This document shows positions 1-4,968 of a stretch of DNA of 7,110 bases, in pieces. The translations under genes were made by a program, and so were the position numbers. The notes under the pieces are model-generated. The model worked only from the letters and a program-made list of their open reading frames with translations, was not told the DNA's origin and made no database searches. This DNA comes from Methanobacteriota archaeon (GTDB lineage Archaea > Altiarchaeota > Altiarchaeia > IMC4 > QMZM01): assembly GCA_021731385.1 (NCBI GenBank), contig JAKFXM010000087.1:1-7110 (forward strand), given 5' to 3'. Numbering within the stretch: the stretch's first letter is position 1; each line of letters opens with the position of its first letter.

Positions 1-238
1 ATGCGTAGGCAATAAACATTAGAATACCCGATAGCGAGGCATATTTGAGTATAATTGTATTTATATAAATTCCACCAGTAAGTACCGCAAAAACTATTGT
101 TGTTACCCCAAAAAAACAGGCTTGGGTAAATAAGAAAGAGCTAACGGTTGCACCCTTATCTCTTGCACTCTTATAGAATAAATCATTTAAAGCCAGAAAT
201 ATCATTGCCACAAGTGCAACGAATATTGTAAAATCCAT
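1..238 (-). CDS. EamA/DMT-like membrane transporter, N-terminal part (runs off left edge)
   Basis: An open frame starts at ATG 238-236 and continues without a stop to the window edge, giving 79 residues. It begins MDFTIFVALVAMIFLALND, followed by FYKSARDKGATVSSFLF and then hydrophobic stretches. About two to three membrane segments are visible: residues 3-18, 36-57 and 63-79. A first helix followed by a short loop with K, R and D and then a Thr/Ser-rich second helix resembles the start of EamA/DMT-superfamily small-molecule transporters, which normally have ten helices in about 280-300 residues. The match is by overall look, not by a diagnostic motif, so the substrate is unknown. It reads in the same direction as the tRNA-Arg gene and lies beyond the 320-390 hairpins. 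No Shine-Dalgarno site is seen before the ATG. It could be another small multi-helix membrane protein. Confidence 0.6.
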   Translation of the reverse strand, partial: MDFTIFVALVAMIFLALNDLFYKSARDKGATVSSFLFTQACFFGVTTIVFAVLTGGIYINTIILKYASLSGILMFIAYA

Positions 239-319
239 CTTATAATTAATTGGATAAAGGCATAAGCAAAATCTGATTTTAACATAAGTGCAAAGCTCCG
301 TTATACCTATCCCCATTTA

Positions 320-340
320 GAATTTTGCGAAGCAAAATTC
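320..340. repeat. Short perfect hairpin (9-bp stem, GAA loop)
   Basis: GAATTTTGC (320-328) and GCAAAATTC (332-340) pair perfectly around a GAA triloop. The style (A/T-rich outer stem, GC next to a three-base loop) is that of the palindromes in arrays A-C, so this may be a stray module of the same family. It lies between the transporter start and the tRNA. Confidence 0.7.
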
Positions 341-357
341 CTTTTCTTTTGGGAATC

Positions 358-390
358 AAAACACTTTTCTTTAGGAAAGAAAAGTGTTTT
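358..390 (-). terminator. 15-bp hairpin just 3' of tRNA-Arg; possible terminator or array module
   Basis: AAAACACTTTTCTTT (358-372) and AAAGAAAAGTGTTTT (376-390) are perfectly complementary around AGG. Read on the minus strand it starts 4 nt after the tRNA discriminator base and is followed by T-rich sequence, so it could end or process the tRNA transcript. Its right edge (AAAGAAAAGTGTTTTG) resembles the edge of array A (AAAGAAAAGGGTTTG, 646-660), so it may instead be a remnant of the array family. The hairpin is certain; its role is inferred. Confidence 0.5.
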
Positions 391-394
391 GTAG

Positions 395-469
395 CGGACC
401 CGGCGGGATTTGAACCCGCGACCACCGGATTAGAAGTCCGATGCCCTATCCATGCTGGGCTACGGGCCC
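395..469 (-). tRNA. tRNA-Arg (anticodon TCT)
   Basis: Read on the minus strand, the 75-nt sequence folds as a normal cloverleaf. The 7-bp acceptor stem is GGGCCCG/CGGGTCC with discriminator G. The D arm is GCCC...GGGC. The anticodon arm TCGGA/TCCGG carries loop CTTCTAA, so the anticodon is TCT (reads AGA). The T arm is GCGGG-TTCAAAT-CCCGC. T8, A9, A14 and the TTCAAAT loop are in place. No CCA is encoded (the next bases are CTAC) and there is no intron. The first 22 nt plus 3 nt upstream are duplicated at 668-692 on the far side of hairpin array A. A TATA-like AATAATAT (486-493, minus strand) lies about 20 nt upstream, inside the array-side spacer, and may be the present promoter. Confidence 0.96.
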
Positions 470-472
470 ACA
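448..472 (-). repeat. Direct repeat flanking array A, copy inside the intact tRNA gene
   Basis: These 25 nt cover tRNA-Arg nucleotides 1-22 and the 3 nt upstream. They match 668-692 in the same orientation with one mismatch (G at 464, A at 684). The pair of repeats encloses array A. Confidence 0.85.
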
Positions 473-667
473 AAATAACTTAATGATATTATTTTTTTCT
501 TTCGGGAATACAAACCCTTCCCGAATTAGCGACCCTGTCGCTAATTGGGCCCGAATTTCTGCCAAAGCAGAAATTGGGACAAAAATTCGCATTGCGAATT
601 TTTCTTGCCCAAAAATCGCAAAGCGATTTTTCGGGTTCTTTATTAAAAGAAAAGGGTTTGTTGCACA
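473..667 (-). repeat. Modular hairpin array A (five stem-loops)
   Basis: Non-coding block made almost wholly of perfect inverted repeats. H5 is TCGGGAA/TTCCCGA (502-508/518-524). H4 is AATTAGCGAC/GTCGCTAATT (524-533/537-546). H3 is AATTTCTGC/GCAGAAATT (554-562/567-575). H2 is AAAAATTCGC/GCGAATTTTT (581-590/594-603). H1 is AAAAATCGC/GCGATTTTT (611-619/623-631). GGG and CCC linkers between the stems can extend them on either side. The 64 nt at 547-610 are the reverse complement of 3865-3928 in array B with one mismatch, in the H2 loop. A 10-nt inverted repeat, ACAAACCCTT (510-519) and AAGGGTTTGT (652-661), lies near the two ends. The array lies between a truncated tRNA copy (668-692) and the intact tRNA gene. 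Confidence 0.9.
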
Positions 668-692
668 ATCCATGCTGGGCTACAGGCCCACA
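668..692 (-). pseudogene. Truncated 5' copy of tRNA-Arg (direct repeat flanking array A)
   Basis: A 25-nt copy of the tRNA-Arg 5' end (acceptor 5' strand, D stem 5' strand and part of the D loop), 24/25 identical to 448-472. The one change turns acceptor GGGCCCG into GGGCCTG. The remaining tRNA body is missing; array A follows directly. On the minus strand a TATA-like TATAATTA (712-719) lies about 27 nt upstream of this fragment, the spacing expected for an archaeal promoter, so this may be the original tRNA start site left behind when the array arrived. Confidence 0.8.
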
Positions 693-711
693 TAAAACAT
701 TAGAAATTAGA

Positions 712-719
712 CTAATTAT
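712..719 (-). promoter_or_regulatory. TATA-like box, probable original tRNA-Arg promoter
   Basis: TATAATTA on the minus strand, centred about 27 nt upstream of the truncated tRNA 5' end at 689 and overlapping the stop codon of the lipid-kinase gene. The spacing fits an archaeal TATA box. That it once drove the tRNA is inferred. Confidence 0.4.
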
Positions 720-1288
720 AGGGCGGTAATAAAATAAAAAACACTCAATCCCACCGGAACCAAGAAATTGTCATCCATAAATGCAAGGAATTCCATTATA
801 GCCCCTAAAAACGCAAAGATAATTGCCATCTGAAATGGCACAAAAATTGCAGCAGCAATAAGCCCGAAGAGGAAGAAACCCAAAAACCCCTCTATACTTT
901 TTGAGCCAATCCTGTGTCTTCCCATAAATTTTCCAATCAATGTTGACATAGAATCTCCAGAACCCAGTATAGCAATTATTGCACTACCCACATCTATTGG
1001 TAAAAAGGCAATCGGTAGAATAATCCCAAAAGAGTACCAGATAGCGCCCTTAAACGGTGAATTTATCTTGTCCCGGACCCTCTCAAAATGGAACAATAAA
1101 TGGTTTGACATATTCAATTCCGGTGGGATTCTTGGCGTTATTAACATAAACAATATCGCCAACATTAGCGGAATTAAAATTAAGTTTCCATATACTGGTT
1201 TTAGATAATAAACAGAAAGCGCAATTCCGATACCTAATAGCAGATGAACTAACTGCCTTTTCAATTCAAAAATAAATTCCGGGTCCAT
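716..1288 (-). CDS. SEC59/DGK1/VTE5-family membrane lipid (polyprenol-type) kinase
   Basis: 190 residues, almost all membrane-embedded, with about six to seven hydrophobic segments (residues 15-30, 34-51, 83-97, 99-111, 134-151, 153-170 and 175-190). The conserved stretch is GDSMSTLIGKFMGRHR at 111-126 followed by SKSIEG at 129-134. This matches the D-x-x-A/S...GK-x-x-G-(K/R)-H...K-S-x-E-G signature of the dolichol kinase/phytol kinase/CTP-dependent diacylglycerol kinase family (COG0170). ELKRQLVHLLLG at 8-19 also fits the usual N-terminal E-x-x-R-K-x-x-H motif. Family members phosphorylate a membrane isoprenoid alcohol or diacylglycerol, often using CTP; the substrate here is unknown. It starts 3 nt after the upstream GT2 stop and so belongs to the same operon, which suggests it makes or recycles a lipid-phosphate sugar carrier. 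The related CDP-archaeol synthase (CarS) was considered, but its D-x-V-x-S-F-x-K-R-R motif is absent. Confidence 0.75.
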   Translation of the reverse strand: MDPEFIFELKRQLVHLLLGIGIALSVYYLKPVYGNLILIPLMLAILFMLITPRIPPELNMSNHLLFHFERVRDKINSPFKGAIWYSFGIILPIAFLPIDVGSAIIAILGSGDSMSTLIGKFMGRHRIGSKSIEGFLGFFLFGLIAAAIFVPFQMAIIFAFLGAIMEFLAFMDDNFLVPVGLSVFYFITAL

Positions 1289-1291
1289 ATT

Positions 1292-2554
1292 CTATTGGCT
1301 TTTCTCCCATACATTACTGCTGCATGGTTTGTAGATCTCATACAAGGAAGGGAAAACCTGTAGGAATAATGCAAACATAGAATATGGAAAGAAAAAGAAC
1401 ATAACAAATAGGTGTCTGGGTTTTGGTTTTGCCATCTTCATCAAAAGCAGCGTAATATATAAAAGATACAGGACAAACATAGATATCAACAAAAAGAACA
1501 ATAAACTTGTATCATATACGCCCGAAATTGTCTTATAAATAACCTCTATCATCCCATACATAGAGAACCACGAGAAAAAGTATTTTAATACCTCAAAAGA
1601 AAAAAAATTTTTGTAAAAAACGAAATTCTGGAAATAACCACCAAATACCTGGTACATAAAAATCGGTATATAAACAAAGCCGTGGACGTACCAGTAGATC
1701 TGTGTCGGTATCCCATATAAGCCAATAGAGCCGTATTTCCTGTTTAGAATTATATCCATATGTTTCTTCATTACCTGTATCGTGCCACGCCCCCAACGCA
1801 CCCTCTGTTTAATTAAGCCCCCAATAGTTTCTGGCACTTTCGTGTATATTATTGCACTTGACATAACCAAGTCATAACCTGCCTTTTTCAGCCTTAACCC
1901 GACATCAAAATCCTCAGAAAATGTATCTCTGTTAAAACCGCCAATCTTGAGCAAAGCACCCCTCCTGAAGGCTGCAAAGCCGGGAAAGATATAAGTTCCA
2001 TTAATCTTGTTGCAGAGAAACCTCCAACCGGAGGATAATATGTATTCAAAATCCTGAAACCATGTAATGGGATTTCTGCTGTCCTTTGCCCTTATAATGC
2101 CAGAAACAGCACCAACCCCACCCATGTAAAAGGGTTTAACTATCTCTACCAATGCTTTTTTGTCTATTTCAGAGTCACCATCCAAGGCAATTATAATCTC
2201 ATTTTTGGCATTTCTAATGCCAAGATTTATTGCATTTGCCTTGCCAGCATGCATTGTTTTGTATATCCTTACATCTTTATTCTTTTCTGAAATTCTATTA
2301 ACAATCTCCTCCGTTCTATCCGTAGAGCCGTCATTTACTACAATTATTTCTCTTTCACCAGAGTAATACGCATCAACAACACCCTTTATAGTATCTGAAA
2401 TGTGTTTCTCTTCATTATGTGCGGGAATGACAACCGAAATGTTTGGAAATAACTCCGCATTCGTCTCTTTTTTGTTGTAAAAAAACAACACTATCCACGA
2501 TGCATGCAAAACAATCAATGCGAAAAACATCAGCGATAAGATTATGTCAATCAT
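1292..2554 (-). CDS. Processive-type GT2 membrane glycosyltransferase
   Basis: 420 residues. One N-terminal membrane segment (5-25) is followed by a cytoplasmic GT-A catalytic domain (about 38-260) and four or so C-terminal membrane segments (about 280-405). Motifs in order are VVIPAHNEE (41-49), NDGSTDRT with D75, the sugar-nucleotide/metal site DGDS (D125, D127), the probable catalytic acid in SED (D215), and QRVRW (Q250, R253, W254). This D,D,D,QxxRW set is typical of the NodC/PgaC/hyaluronan- and cellulose-synthase group, which transfers UDP- or GDP-sugars and usually threads the polymer through the membrane. The sugar cannot be read from sequence. The ATG overlaps the TGA that ends the read-through frame of the upstream GT2 gene (ATGATTGA, 2554-2547), so translation was probably coupled. 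The lipid-kinase gene follows 3 nt downstream. Confidence 0.93.
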   Translation of the reverse strand: MIDIILSLMFFALIVLHASWIVLFFYNKKETNAELFPNISVVIPAHNEEKHISDTIKGVVDAYYSGEREIIVVNDGSTDRTEEIVNRISEKNKDVRIYKTMHAGKANAINLGIRNAKNEIIIALDGDSEIDKKALVEIVKPFYMGGVGAVSGIIRAKDSRNPITWFQDFEYILSSGWRFLCNKINGTYIFPGFAAFRRGALLKIGGFNRDTFSEDFDVGLRLKKAGYDLVMSSAIIYTKVPETIGGLIKQRVRWGRGTIQVMKKHMDIILNRKYGSIGLYGIPTQIYWYVHGFVYIPIFMYQVFGGYFQNFVFYKNFFSFEVLKYFFSWFSMYGMIEVIYKTISGVYDTSLLFFLLISMFVLYLLYITLLLMKMAKPKPRHLFVMFFFFPYSMFALFLQVFPSLYEIYKPCSSNVWEKSQ

Positions 2555-2771
2555 TTTTGAAGAAAACGGAATTGCCTTGTTTATTTATTGCAGACCAAGC
2601 CATTTCTCTGCCAAAAAGAGCATTAAAAAACCCGACACAAACGCTAAAGGAGACTAGAATGCCTATAGTCAACACAGAAACCATGGAAGGGATTAATATC
2701 CCTACTTTATTTCTCTTAAAAAGGGTAACTATACCACCTAAAAGAAACCCGGAGGTAATTAAAAATAATCT
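2547..2771 (-). pseudogene. C-terminal remainder of the interrupted GT2 gene (same frame after TAA)
   Basis: Directly after the TAA, in the same frame, lie 74 sense codons and then TGA (2549-2547). They encode two hydrophobic segments (LFLITSGFLLGGIVTLF; VGILIPSMVSVLTIGILVS and onward) and a tail with FNALFGREMAWSAINKQGN, a plausible membrane C terminus for a GT2 synthase. With them the gene would be about 419 residues, the size of its neighbours (420 and 406). The TGA overlaps the next gene's ATG, as expected if this was the true end of the gene. One base change would restore the frame. It may be a recent nonsense mutation, a population variant, a sequencing error, or a stop that is read through. 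Confidence 0.8.
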
Positions 2772-3806
2772 TTATGTTTGATTTAGAAATTTTCCCATAT
2801 CAATTGGGGCTGGTGGCTGTGATAGGAAGAATATTATTCCGCTAATCAGGAATAATAAAAGCAGAAAATTTGACAAATACCCTATTGATGTCGTATATGA
2901 TATCATAATCTTTTGCAGAAACGAAAAATTCCCGAAAAATATGGAATTAACATGTCTTAAAAAAACCATTGTATTACCGTAGGCCCACCTCCTCTGTTGG
3001 CTCATAAGTCCTTTTAGCGTATATGGAACCTCCCCCCAAACCTTAACATCCTCAAGATAAACTATCTTATACCCCCTCTTAAATATCCTGATGGAGAATT
3101 CTGTATCCTCTGTAAGGCTACTTTCCTGCCATCCACCCAATTCTAATATTAAATCCTTTTTTATTGCCTCCCCAGAACCAAATAAAAAAGGTATGCCTAA
3201 TCTCTTGTTTATTGGAACGATAAGGGAATAGTAAAACATTAAGAGAGTTGAAGATAGCTTTGATACATAATTTCTTCTTTCATTCAGGAATTCCCACTCG
3301 GCCTGCACACACCCGACTTTCTTATCCTTGACAATGGGGACAACAATGCGTTTTAAAAAATCTCTTTGTGCTACAAAGTCAGAGTCAAATATTACAATGA
3401 TTTCACCCCTTGAGAATTTTAGCATATTGTTCAGGTTTCCTGCCTTGAAGCCCTTTTTTTCAGCCCTTCTTGTAACTACCACCCGCCCACCACTATTCTT
3501 AGCAAAATCATCAATAATCTCGGATACCCCCGGTTCTGTACTGTCATCCCCGATTATAATCTCAAATTTATCCCCGGGGTAGTCAAAATTCAGACAACTC
3601 TCAGCACACCTTACCGCAACCGGCTCATTGAATGTAGGTATCTGGACCGTAACACTTGGCCAATCCATGTCCTCTATCGTTGAATTCTCCCTTTCCTCTT
3701 TACTGAAAATATGTCTTAAAGTCACTATATAATATAAAAAAGAAAAGAAGGTCACCGGTATTAAAAACGTGTTGTAAAGCAACATGCTTATCCAATGAAT
3801 GTCCAT
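2772..3806 (-). CDS. CesA/CslA-like GT2 glycosyltransferase, cut short by an in-frame TAA
   Basis: The frame from ATG 3806 gives 344 residues: two adjacent hydrophobic stretches at the N terminus (7-30), the GT-A domain (50-280) and one further membrane segment (311-328). Motifs are VTVQIPTFNEP (52-62), GDDSTE with D87/D88, KAGNLN (121-126), FDSDF (D141, D143), LTEDTEF (E233, D234) and QQRRW (270-274). The QIPTFNE / DDST / KAGNLN / QQRRW set is closest to the CslA/CesA-like branch (beta-mannan or glucan synthase type), different from the other two GT2 genes here. The frame meets TAA at 2774-2772 but stays open for 74 more codons that look like the normal C terminus of such enzymes (see next entry). 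The catalytic residues are all before the stop, so a short form might be made, but the last two membrane segments would be lost. The start codon and 24 nt upstream are part of the 33-bp direct repeat flanking array B. Confidence 0.9.
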   Translation of the reverse strand: MDIHWISMLLYNTFLIPVTFFSFLYYIVTLRHIFSKEERENSTIEDMDWPSVTVQIPTFNEPVAVRCAESCLNFDYPGDKFEIIIGDDSTEPGVSEIIDDFAKNSGGRVVVTRRAEKKGFKAGNLNNMLKFSRGEIIVIFDSDFVAQRDFLKRIVVPIVKDKKVGCVQAEWEFLNERRNYVSKLSSTLLMFYYSLIVPINKRLGIPFLFGSGEAIKKDLILELGGWQESSLTEDTEFSIRIFKRGYKIVYLEDVKVWGEVPYTLKGLMSQQRRWAYGNTMVFLRHVNSIFFGNFSFLQKIMISYTTSIGYLSNFLLLLFLISGIIFFLSQPPAPIDMGKFLNQT

Positions 3807-3830
3807 TTTAGTTTAATAATCTATTATCTC
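3798..3830. repeat. 33-bp direct repeat flanking array B, left copy
   Basis: Identical over 33 nt to 4046-4078 and in the same orientation. On the minus strand it holds the start codon and first three codons (ATG GAC ATT, 3806-3798) of the GT2 gene plus 24 nt upstream. Together with the right copy it encloses array B exactly, as a target duplication would. Confidence 0.97.
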
Positions 3831-4045
3831 CAACCTTCAGAACCCGAAAACCCTTCGGGTTTTTGGGCAAGAAAAATTCGCATTGCGAATTTTTGTCCCA
3901 ATTTCTGCTTTGGCAGAAATTCGGGCCCAATGAGGGCCTTGCTCTCATCCGGGAGTTTGATGCAGAAACTTCAGAAGTTTCATCATCACTATAGGGTATA
4001 CGAAGTATACCCCATATTAAATTTTCATTCATTGAATTTAACATC
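3831..4045 (+). repeat. Modular hairpin array B (six stem-loops)
   Basis: Between the two 33-bp repeats lie six stem-loops. H1 is CCCGAAAACCC/GGGTTTTTGGG (3843-3853/3857-3867, one G-T pair). H2 is AAAAATTCGC/GCGAATTTTT (3872-3881/3885-3894). H3 is AATTTCTGC/GCAGAAATT (3900-3908/3913-3921). H4 is ATGAGGGC/GCTCTCAT (3930-3937/3941-3948). H5 is GAAACTT/AAGTTTC (3965-3971/3975-3981). H6 is GGGTATAC/GTATACCC (3994-4001/4005-4012). 3865-3928 is the array A core in reverse complement, with one loop mismatch. H1 and H4-H6 differ from the stems at the same places in A. An AT-rich spacer (4014-4045) precedes the right repeat. No gene is seen here. Confidence 0.92.
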
Positions 4046-4078
4046 AATGTCCATTTTAGTTTAATAATCTATTATCTC
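4046..4078. repeat. 33-bp direct repeat flanking array B, right copy
   Basis: Perfect copy of 3798-3830. On the plus strand it carries the TATA-like box of the thioredoxin-fold gene that starts at 4092. On the minus strand it carries an orphan copy of the GT2 start codon (4054-4052), which now opens only a nine-codon frame, MDIDVKFNE, ending at TGA 4027-4025. Confidence 0.97.
4060..4068 (+). promoter_or_regulatory. TATA-like box for the 4092 gene (leaderless start)
   Basis: TTTAATAAT is centred about 28 nt before ATG 4092, which fits a leaderless archaeal transcript. There is no Shine-Dalgarno site between it and the ATG. It lies inside the duplicated 33 bp. Confidence 0.5.
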
Positions 4079-4082
4079 AATG

Positions 4083-4093
4083 GATTAAAATAT
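4083..4093 (-). promoter_or_regulatory. TATA-like box, probable original promoter of the GT2 operon
   Basis: On the minus strand ATATTTTAATC lies about 33 nt upstream of the orphan start codon in the right repeat. Before array B was present, this would have been the back-to-back promoter of the GT2 operon. Transcription from it now would pass through array B before reaching the GT2 start at 3806. The box is weak and its use is inferred. Confidence 0.35.
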
Positions 4094-4760
4094 GCGAGAA
4101 TCGAGAATATATCTGGCTGCAGCAGTGTTATCCCTGGTATTCTATGTAGTGGGGGTTATGTCTGGCCTTTTCATAGAAAAATCAATGACCGAATATACAG
4201 AAGAAAAGGTCAGGTCACTCCAGAGGCAGGTTGAGAACATACAGTTAGAGTACATATACCTAAACACAATGGGAAGTGAACTGAATTGTGAATTTCTCTC
4301 AGTTCTTCTTGGCGATACTACAAAAGAGGTTTGGAGTATTAGAAATGATCTTGTAAAACTTGAGGATAAGCAAGAAAATACTGTATCTGAAAGATATCAA
4401 AATCTAAAACGGGACTATGCCCTTTTATCAACGAGGGCATGGATATTAAACTCTTATGTAAAAAATAGATGCAAGGAGGATGTTGTTGTTGTGCTGTACC
4501 TCTACTCTGTTCCATGCCCAGACTGTATAAAACAGGGTAATGTACTAGATGAAGTCAGAGAAGAATTTCAAAATAAGATGCGCGTATTTGTCCTGGATGT
4601 AAATCTAGATGAACCAATAGTCCAAACGCTTAAGAAGACATACAATCTCACCCTAACCCCCTCATTGATAATTGGAAATTCAACGTATTCTGGTTTAATC
4701 GAAAAAGAGAGACTGAGAGCCATAATTTCAGAAGAATTAAAAGGTAAAAATGGTGTTTGA
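4092..4760 (+). CDS. Membrane-anchored thioredoxin-fold protein with CPDC motif
   Basis: 222 residues. A single N-terminal membrane helix (7-28) with positive residues before it and acidic ones after it predicts an extracytoplasmic C-terminal part. A helical, coiled-coil-like region (31-58 and about 74-120) follows, then a thioredoxin-like domain (about 128-218): strand VVVVLYLYS, the active-site-like VPCPDC (C142, C145), strand RVFVLDVN (164-171), the cis-proline turn LTPSLII (P190) and a closing helix. Two more cysteines, C66 and C127, are shared with the paralogue at 6183 and may form a structural disulfide. The CxxC suggests thiol-disulfide exchange outside the membrane, but the partner is unknown. 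No gene name is recognised. The last 11 nt overlap the ATG of an SRP54 fragment, so this gene family seems to sit naturally just upstream of srp54. Confidence 0.85.
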   Translation: MRESRIYLAAAVLSLVFYVVGVMSGLFIEKSMTEYTEEKVRSLQRQVENIQLEYIYLNTMGSELNCEFLSVLLGDTTKEVWSIRNDLVKLEDKQENTVSERYQNLKRDYALLSTRAWILNSYVKNRCKEDVVVVLYLYSVPCPDCIKQGNVLDEVREEFQNKMRVFVLDVNLDEPIVQTLKKTYNLTLTPSLIIGNSTYSGLIEKERLRAIISEELKGKNGV

Positions 4761-4915
4761 TAAACTTGGGGAGGGATTAGAAGGCGCGATAACACATCTC
4801 AGAAGAACCCCCCCTGTCAGCAGACGTTAATGTCAAACCAGTCTTTGAATTATCAAAAAACATTGAGGAAAGGGGTTTGTTAGAAAAAACCCTCTACGCT
4901 TTTGAACCAACTTGA
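4750..4915 (+). pseudogene. Decayed SRP54 N-domain fragment
   Basis: From ATG 4750 the frame reads MVFDKLGEGLEGAITHLRR, the typical start of archaeal SRP54, then runs through a run of seven C (4808-4814) into unrelated codons and stops at 4828-4830. In the +1 frame, SADVNVKPVFELSKNIEERG appears (4817-4876), the well-known ADVNVK...IEER part of the SRP54 N domain, ending at TGA 4913-4915. About 15-20 codons between the two parts are missing compared with the family, and the GTPase and M domains are absent. SRP54 is the signal recognition particle GTPase that binds 7S RNA and signal peptides; this copy cannot work. It follows the thioredoxin-fold gene in the same arrangement as the second fragment at 6843, so both probably descend from an ancestral thioredoxin-fold gene/srp54 pair. 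Confidence 0.88.
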
Positions 4916-4932
4916 TGTCTTCCGATAACCCC

Positions 4933-4941
4933 ATATTATAA
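4933..4941 (+). promoter_or_regulatory. TATA-like box for the 4969 GT2 gene
   Basis: ATATTATAA is centred about 32 nt upstream of ATG 4969, which would give a leader of only a few bases. GGAAGAG at 4961-4967 is too close to the ATG for a normal ribosome binding site. This supports the 4969 start. Confidence 0.45.
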
Positions 4942-4968
4942 CAAGCGTTCAATAATATATGGAAGAGA

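Noticed and set aside
473..667. Possible CRISPR array
   Set aside because: There is no constant direct repeat with unique spacers of even length and no cas gene; the repeats are different palindromes in a row.
446..673. 75-codon minus-strand frame across array A and tRNA-Arg
   Set aside because: It runs through palindromes and the tRNA body, has no promoter or family likeness, and its peptide is only a translation of the repeat.
448..692. Classical integrase attachment site at tRNA-Arg
   Set aside because: The copied part is the tRNA 5' end, only about 200 nt lie between the copies, and no integrase gene is present; the pattern matches array B, which is not at a tRNA.
2772..2774. Recoded stop (pyrrolysine-type)
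   Set aside because: Pyrrolysine uses TAG, this is TAA, and other genes in the window end normally; there is no sign of a recoding element.
2547..2780. Frameshift in the CslA-like GT2 gene
   Set aside because: The sequence after the stop continues in the same frame, so a nonsense codon explains it without any indel.
3795..4064. Plus- and minus-strand frames of 79-89 codons across array B
   Set aside because: They cover the hairpins and the 33-bp repeats; the peptides resemble the array A translation only because the DNA is repeated.
4568..4795. 75-codon minus-strand frame opposite the thioredoxin-fold gene
   Set aside because: It is the shadow of a clearly coding plus-strand gene with recognisable motifs.
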